From: JBMNCR01 sp049366695
Lineage (GTDB): Bacteria; Bacillota; Clostridia; Eubacteriales; Alkalibacteraceae
Reading direction: 5' to 3'
NCBI GenBank assembly: GCA_049366695.1
Contig: JBMNCR010000064.1
Coordinates: 62,001 to 126,000, forward strand
DNA length: 64,000 bases
Shown here: positions 61,496-64,000 of the stretch, one piece after another
Layout of the letters: the number at the start of each line of letters is the position of its first letter
Numbering within the stretch: position 1 is the first letter of the stretch
The notes under the pieces: generated by a model
Told to the model about the DNA's origin: nothing
Database searches by the model: none
What the model saw: only the letters and a program-made list of their open reading frames with translations
Position numbers and translations under genes: made by a program

Positions 61496-62434
61496 CTATA
61501 TTACACCTATTTGTTTAGTAATAAATATCCATCCAAACATGGTAATAATAGATATCAAAGATGTAAATACAACTATCTGTGATGCAAGTTCGCTATTAGC
61601 ATCCATTTGCTGTGCCATTGTAAATGATGAAACAGATGTAGGTGCACCAAAGATAGATATCAACGTAATAAGTTCTACATCTCTAAACCCCATTAAAATG
61701 CTTAATGGTATAAATAATGCGGGAACTATTATCAATTTTCCCACCACACTTATTGTAAGCTGCCTAAAATACTTACTTATTGAAGAAAACTTAAATGATG
61801 CACCTAAAATCATCAATGCTAATGGAGTAGCCGTTTTAGAAATATCACTAAGTGTTTTTTCGACGGCTGTCGGAAATTTTATACCTATAAAATTTATTAT
61901 TATACCTAATATAGATGCTATTATTAAAGGATTTAATACAATCCCTTTTATAATATTTGACAAACCTCCACTATCTTTTCGATAGCTTTCTAGAGTAAAT
62001 ACCGCTAAGATATTAAATAATGGAACTATTATAATAGTCATTATAGCTGTAGACCCAGCGGAGCTTTCTCCAAACAATGATGTGCATACTGCAATTCCAA
62101 AAATAATAAAATTGCTTCTATAAATACCCTGAATAATAACGCTCCTTCTTCTATTATCATCATCAATTAATGGGATAATAAACCAAAGTATCAAATACAA
62201 GATTATAATGGATATCACAGAAAAAACAACTAATTTCCAATTATAAGTTTTATCTAATTCATTATTGTATATATTTGTAAATAAAAAAATTGGTAGTAAC
62301 ACCTTAAAAGTAAATGCATTCATTTTATAAGTCATTTCTTCATCTAAAATTCCAACAATTCTAATAAAACTTCCCAAACTCATCATTATAAAAAGTGGCA
62401 ATACTACATTTAGTGATGCAATAAAATTATCCAT
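61496..62434 (-). CDS. AEC family transporter (auxin efflux carrier type)
   Basis: A 312-residue membrane protein with ten helices in two halves, the fold of the AEC (bile/arsenite/riboflavin-like) carriers. Typical segments are VVLPLFIMMSLGSFIRIVGILDEE at the start, the central helix pair broken by glycine (VLNPLIIASILGIIINF), TATPLALMILGASFKF and FGAPTSVSSFTMAQQM near the C terminus. Bacterial members carry malate, malonate or other organic acids, or are uncharacterised. It stands alone, with an imperfect inverted repeat TGTAAT-N6-ATTACA at 62498-62515 upstream. Confidence 0.88.
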   Translation of the reverse strand: MDNFIASLNVVLPLFIMMSLGSFIRIVGILDEEMTYKMNAFTFKVLLPIFLFTNIYNNELDKTYNWKLVVFSVISIIILYLILWFIIPLIDDDNRRRSVIIQGIYRSNFIIFGIAVCTSLFGESSAGSTAIMTIIIVPLFNILAVFTLESYRKDSGGLSNIIKGIVLNPLIIASILGIIINFIGIKFPTAVEKTLSDISKTATPLALMILGASFKFSSISKYFRQLTISVVGKLIIVPALFIPLSILMGFRDVELITLISIFGAPTSVSSFTMAQQMDANSELASQIVVFTSLISIITMFGWIFITKQIGVI

Positions 62435-62887
62435 AATTCTCCTCGTAAAATTAATTATGTCATATGTATTCTATATATTGAATTGGTTATAATATTGTGT
62501 AATTAATTTATTACATATCTAGTCAGTTATAAAAAATAATATGTCGATTTTTTTCTTTTTCCCGAATCTTTAGGCAAAATCATAATCTTTTTCGTATGTT
62601 TGAAAATTTATTTATAAGCATCATTATATCATACTCTACTTTTACCGATGCAGTTGAAAAATAATTAAAATAGTTATATATTTAATCTTAACTACTTCAT
62701 ACCAAACACATATAGACAATTATGCAATTGTAAATTTTATTTATCGAAGTTAAGACCAGTTAATCGTAATCACCAAGAACCGTCCCCAGTGATTCTGAGT
62801 TGACTTTTTCTATTTTTATATTAATAGATAGCAAATAATAAATGAATATGTTTTAATAATACTATACTTGAAAATGAAGGTGATTAT
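62435..62887. other. 453-base intergenic region with REP-like remnant
   Basis: Most of this gap is plain AT-rich sequence. At 62768-62794 AATCAC and GTGATT flank a GC-rich core containing AAGAACCGTCCCCA. The GAACCGTCCCC core resembles the palindromic repeats mobilised by REP-associated (Y1) transposases in Clostridia and relatives; no transposase is present. The ribosome site GAAGGTG lies just before the next gene. Confidence 0.4.
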
Positions 62888-63301
62888 ATGTATAAAAATG
62901 ACTATATAATGAGAATGATCGAACAAATGTCCGAAGCTATTGCCAGTATTATATTCAATAAAAAAATAAAGAATTATCAAACATGTCACTTTATATTTGA
63001 TGATTCATTAAAACAATTTTTTGGTGTGAGTAGAGAAATGCTTTTTATGTTACCTATTGATACAACCTTAGATTTGATATGTGGCTATGGTGAGTCACAT
63101 ACTGATATGATCGTCTCCATTGTTGAATTATTAATAATAGAAGCAAATACTTATGAAGATGAAGAAAAATTTACTGATGCAAAAACTTACTATAAAAAAA
63201 CACTGGAATTCGTAAATAAACTTAAAGGTACTGATGATTTAGAAATGATAAAATATATTAATGAACAAGAAATATACTTGAAATCAAAAATAATTGAGTA
63301 A
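62888..63301 (+). CDS. DUF6483 family protein
   Basis: The 137-residue product begins MYKNDYIMRMIEQMSEAIASIIFNKK, the recurring start of a family of unknown function (DUF6483) in Firmicutes. It is all-helical and ends with a segment like a tetratricopeptide repeat (EEKFTDAKTYYKKTLEFVNKL). No catalytic or metal motif is visible. GAAGGTG lies nine bases before the ATG. Single gene with its own terminator. Confidence 0.75.
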   Translation: MYKNDYIMRMIEQMSEAIASIIFNKKIKNYQTCHFIFDDSLKQFFGVSREMLFMLPIDTTLDLICGYGESHTDMIVSIVELLIIEANTYEDEEKFTDAKTYYKKTLEFVNKLKGTDDLEMIKYINEQEIYLKSKIIE

Positions 63302-63349
63302 ACAATGGCTAACTGGAAAAAATTAAACTTCCCTAGCAAAAGATAAACG

Positions 63350-63375
63350 AAGCAGCAGGTTATACCTGCTGCTTT
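63350..63375. terminator. terminator between DUF6483 gene and proA
   Basis: AAGCAGCAGGT (63350-63360), TAT, ACCTGCTGCTT (63364-63374), then TTC: an 11-bp GC-rich stem with 3-base loop between convergent genes. Confidence 0.93.
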
Positions 63376-63386
63376 CATAAGTAATT

Positions 63387-64000
63387 TTATATATTAAAAT
63401 CTTTATTAATTTTTTCGTGTTTAAATGTCTTGGTTTGATTTTGGTAATCCGAAACTATATGACCGTTTCCTTTCATCTTATATTTGTATATAAGCAATCC
63501 ATCAAGACCAACGGGTCCTCTTGCATGTATTTTATTAGTACTAATTCCCACTTCTGCACCAAAACCATATCTAAATCCATCACTAAACCTTGTAGAACAA
63601 TTCCAAAATACATTTCCTGAATCTACTAAATTCATAAATTCTTCCACATTTTCTTTAATATTAGTAATAATAGCATCTGTATGTCCAGAGCCATATGTAT
63701 TAATGTGATTTATAGCTTCATTCAGATCATCTACAATTTTTATGGATAACTTATAATCAAGATATTCGCTTTTCCAATCTTCTTCAGTAGCCGCGCCTAC
63801 ATCTATGATTTCTTTAACTTTTTTACAACCAACTAATTCTACATTTTTTTTATCCATATCTTTTTTAAGAAGAGGTAAAAACTGCGGAGCAATATTTTGG
63901 TGTACTAATAATGTTTCAGTTGCATTACATACAGCCACATACTGAGTTTTCGAATCTACTACGATATCCACTGCCGTTTGCATTTCTATATCTTCATCTA
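63387..64000 (-). CDS. proA: glutamate-5-semialdehyde dehydrogenase ProA, C-terminal part
   Basis: The reading frame runs off the right edge; about 204 C-terminal residues are visible. KTQYVAVCNATETLLVHQ contains the catalytic Cys of the family (VCNAxETLLVH), followed by NTYGSGHTDAIIT, WNCSTRFSDGFRYGFGAEVGISTNKIHARGPVGLDGLLIYKYKMKG, all diagnostic for ProA. The enzyme reduces gamma-glutamyl phosphate to glutamate semialdehyde in proline synthesis. The methionine at 63983 is internal and not the start. The proB partner is not in the window, but it could lie just beyond. Confidence 0.96.
   Translation of the reverse strand, partial: DEDIEMQTAVDIVVDSKTQYVAVCNATETLLVHQNIAPQFLPLLKKDMDKKNVELVGCKKVKEIIDVGAATEEDWKSEYLDYKLSIKIVDDLNEAINHINTYGSGHTDAIITNIKENVEEFMNLVDSGNVFWNCSTRFSDGFRYGFGAEVGISTNKIHARGPVGLDGLLIYKYKMKGNGHIVSDYQNQTKTFKHEKINKDFNI

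Overview
The window is very AT-rich DNA from a strictly anaerobic, spore-forming, motile member of the Clostridia (Bacillota). This is inferred from the codon and base composition, strong GGAGG-type ribosome sites, an alpha/beta-type small acid-soluble spore protein, a PerR-rubrerythrin pair, an [FeFe] hydrogenase of the NADH-linked type, sigma-54, diguanylate cyclases and chemoreceptors. No rRNA, tRNA, CRISPR array, intact insertion sequence or prophage was seen. I cannot name the genus.

Layout. 1-5.1 kb: GNAT acetyltransferase, PerR-like regulator (apparently with a non-AUG/GUG/UUG start) with rubrerythrin, an FtsA-like ATPase with a long C-terminal extension, and a membrane GGDEF protein. 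5.2-7.3 kb: a GGDEF + HD-GYP protein with a fresh in-frame 48-bp duplication of its HD-GYP motif. 7.7-11.1 kb: an ECF metal transporter (CbiM with fused PDGLE domain, CbiQ, CbiO) followed by DUF3842 and CooT genes, a context that points to nickel. 11.1-16.1 kb: MASE3-type histidine kinase, MltG, MarR regulator divergent from a 4Fe-4S protein. 16.3-19.5 kb: zinc-type ABC importer and Fur-family regulator. 19.5-22.6 kb: SASP, a decayed chemoreceptor gene, rpoN. 22.6-33.7 kb: a giant cyclic beta-1,2-glucan synthase and, upstream on the same strand, a nucleotidyltransferase fused to a catalytically degenerate phosphohexomutase. 33.8-38.0 kb: modABC preceded by a soluble chemoreceptor with a C-terminal sensory domain. 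38-42.7 kb: O-antigen-ligase-like protein, an enhancer-binding protein for sigma-54, and a YibE/F-type membrane protein with a pentapeptide repeat. 42.8-50.3 kb: MarR-regulated heterodimeric ABC exporter and an MFP/ABC-2 exporter, each preceded by a strong palindrome. 51-55.1 kb: hydrogenase operon whose NuoF-like subunit lacks the usual C-terminal ferredoxin domain. 55.3-57.9 kb: TetR operon with an FMN-binding lipid-side protein, a flavodoxin and an unknown membrane protein. 58-61.3 kb: two-component system with PepSY and two SHOCT proteins. 61.5-64 kb: AEC transporter, DUF6483 protein and the C-terminal part of ProA.

How the parts relate. Several loci concern metals and redox: nickel/cobalt, zinc and molybdate uptake, Fe-S and FMN electron carriers, and hydrogenase. 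Others concern the cell envelope and surface: glucan synthesis, MltG, O-antigen ligase-like protein, exporters. A third group is signalling by c-di-GMP, chemoreceptors and sigma-54. Most transcription units end in clear intrinsic terminators, so unit boundaries are well supported. The observations I would check first are the HD-GYP duplication, the truncated NuoF-like hydrogenase subunit, the PerR start codon, the inverted-architecture chemoreceptor beside modABC, and the uncharacterised TetR-FMN-flavodoxin operon.
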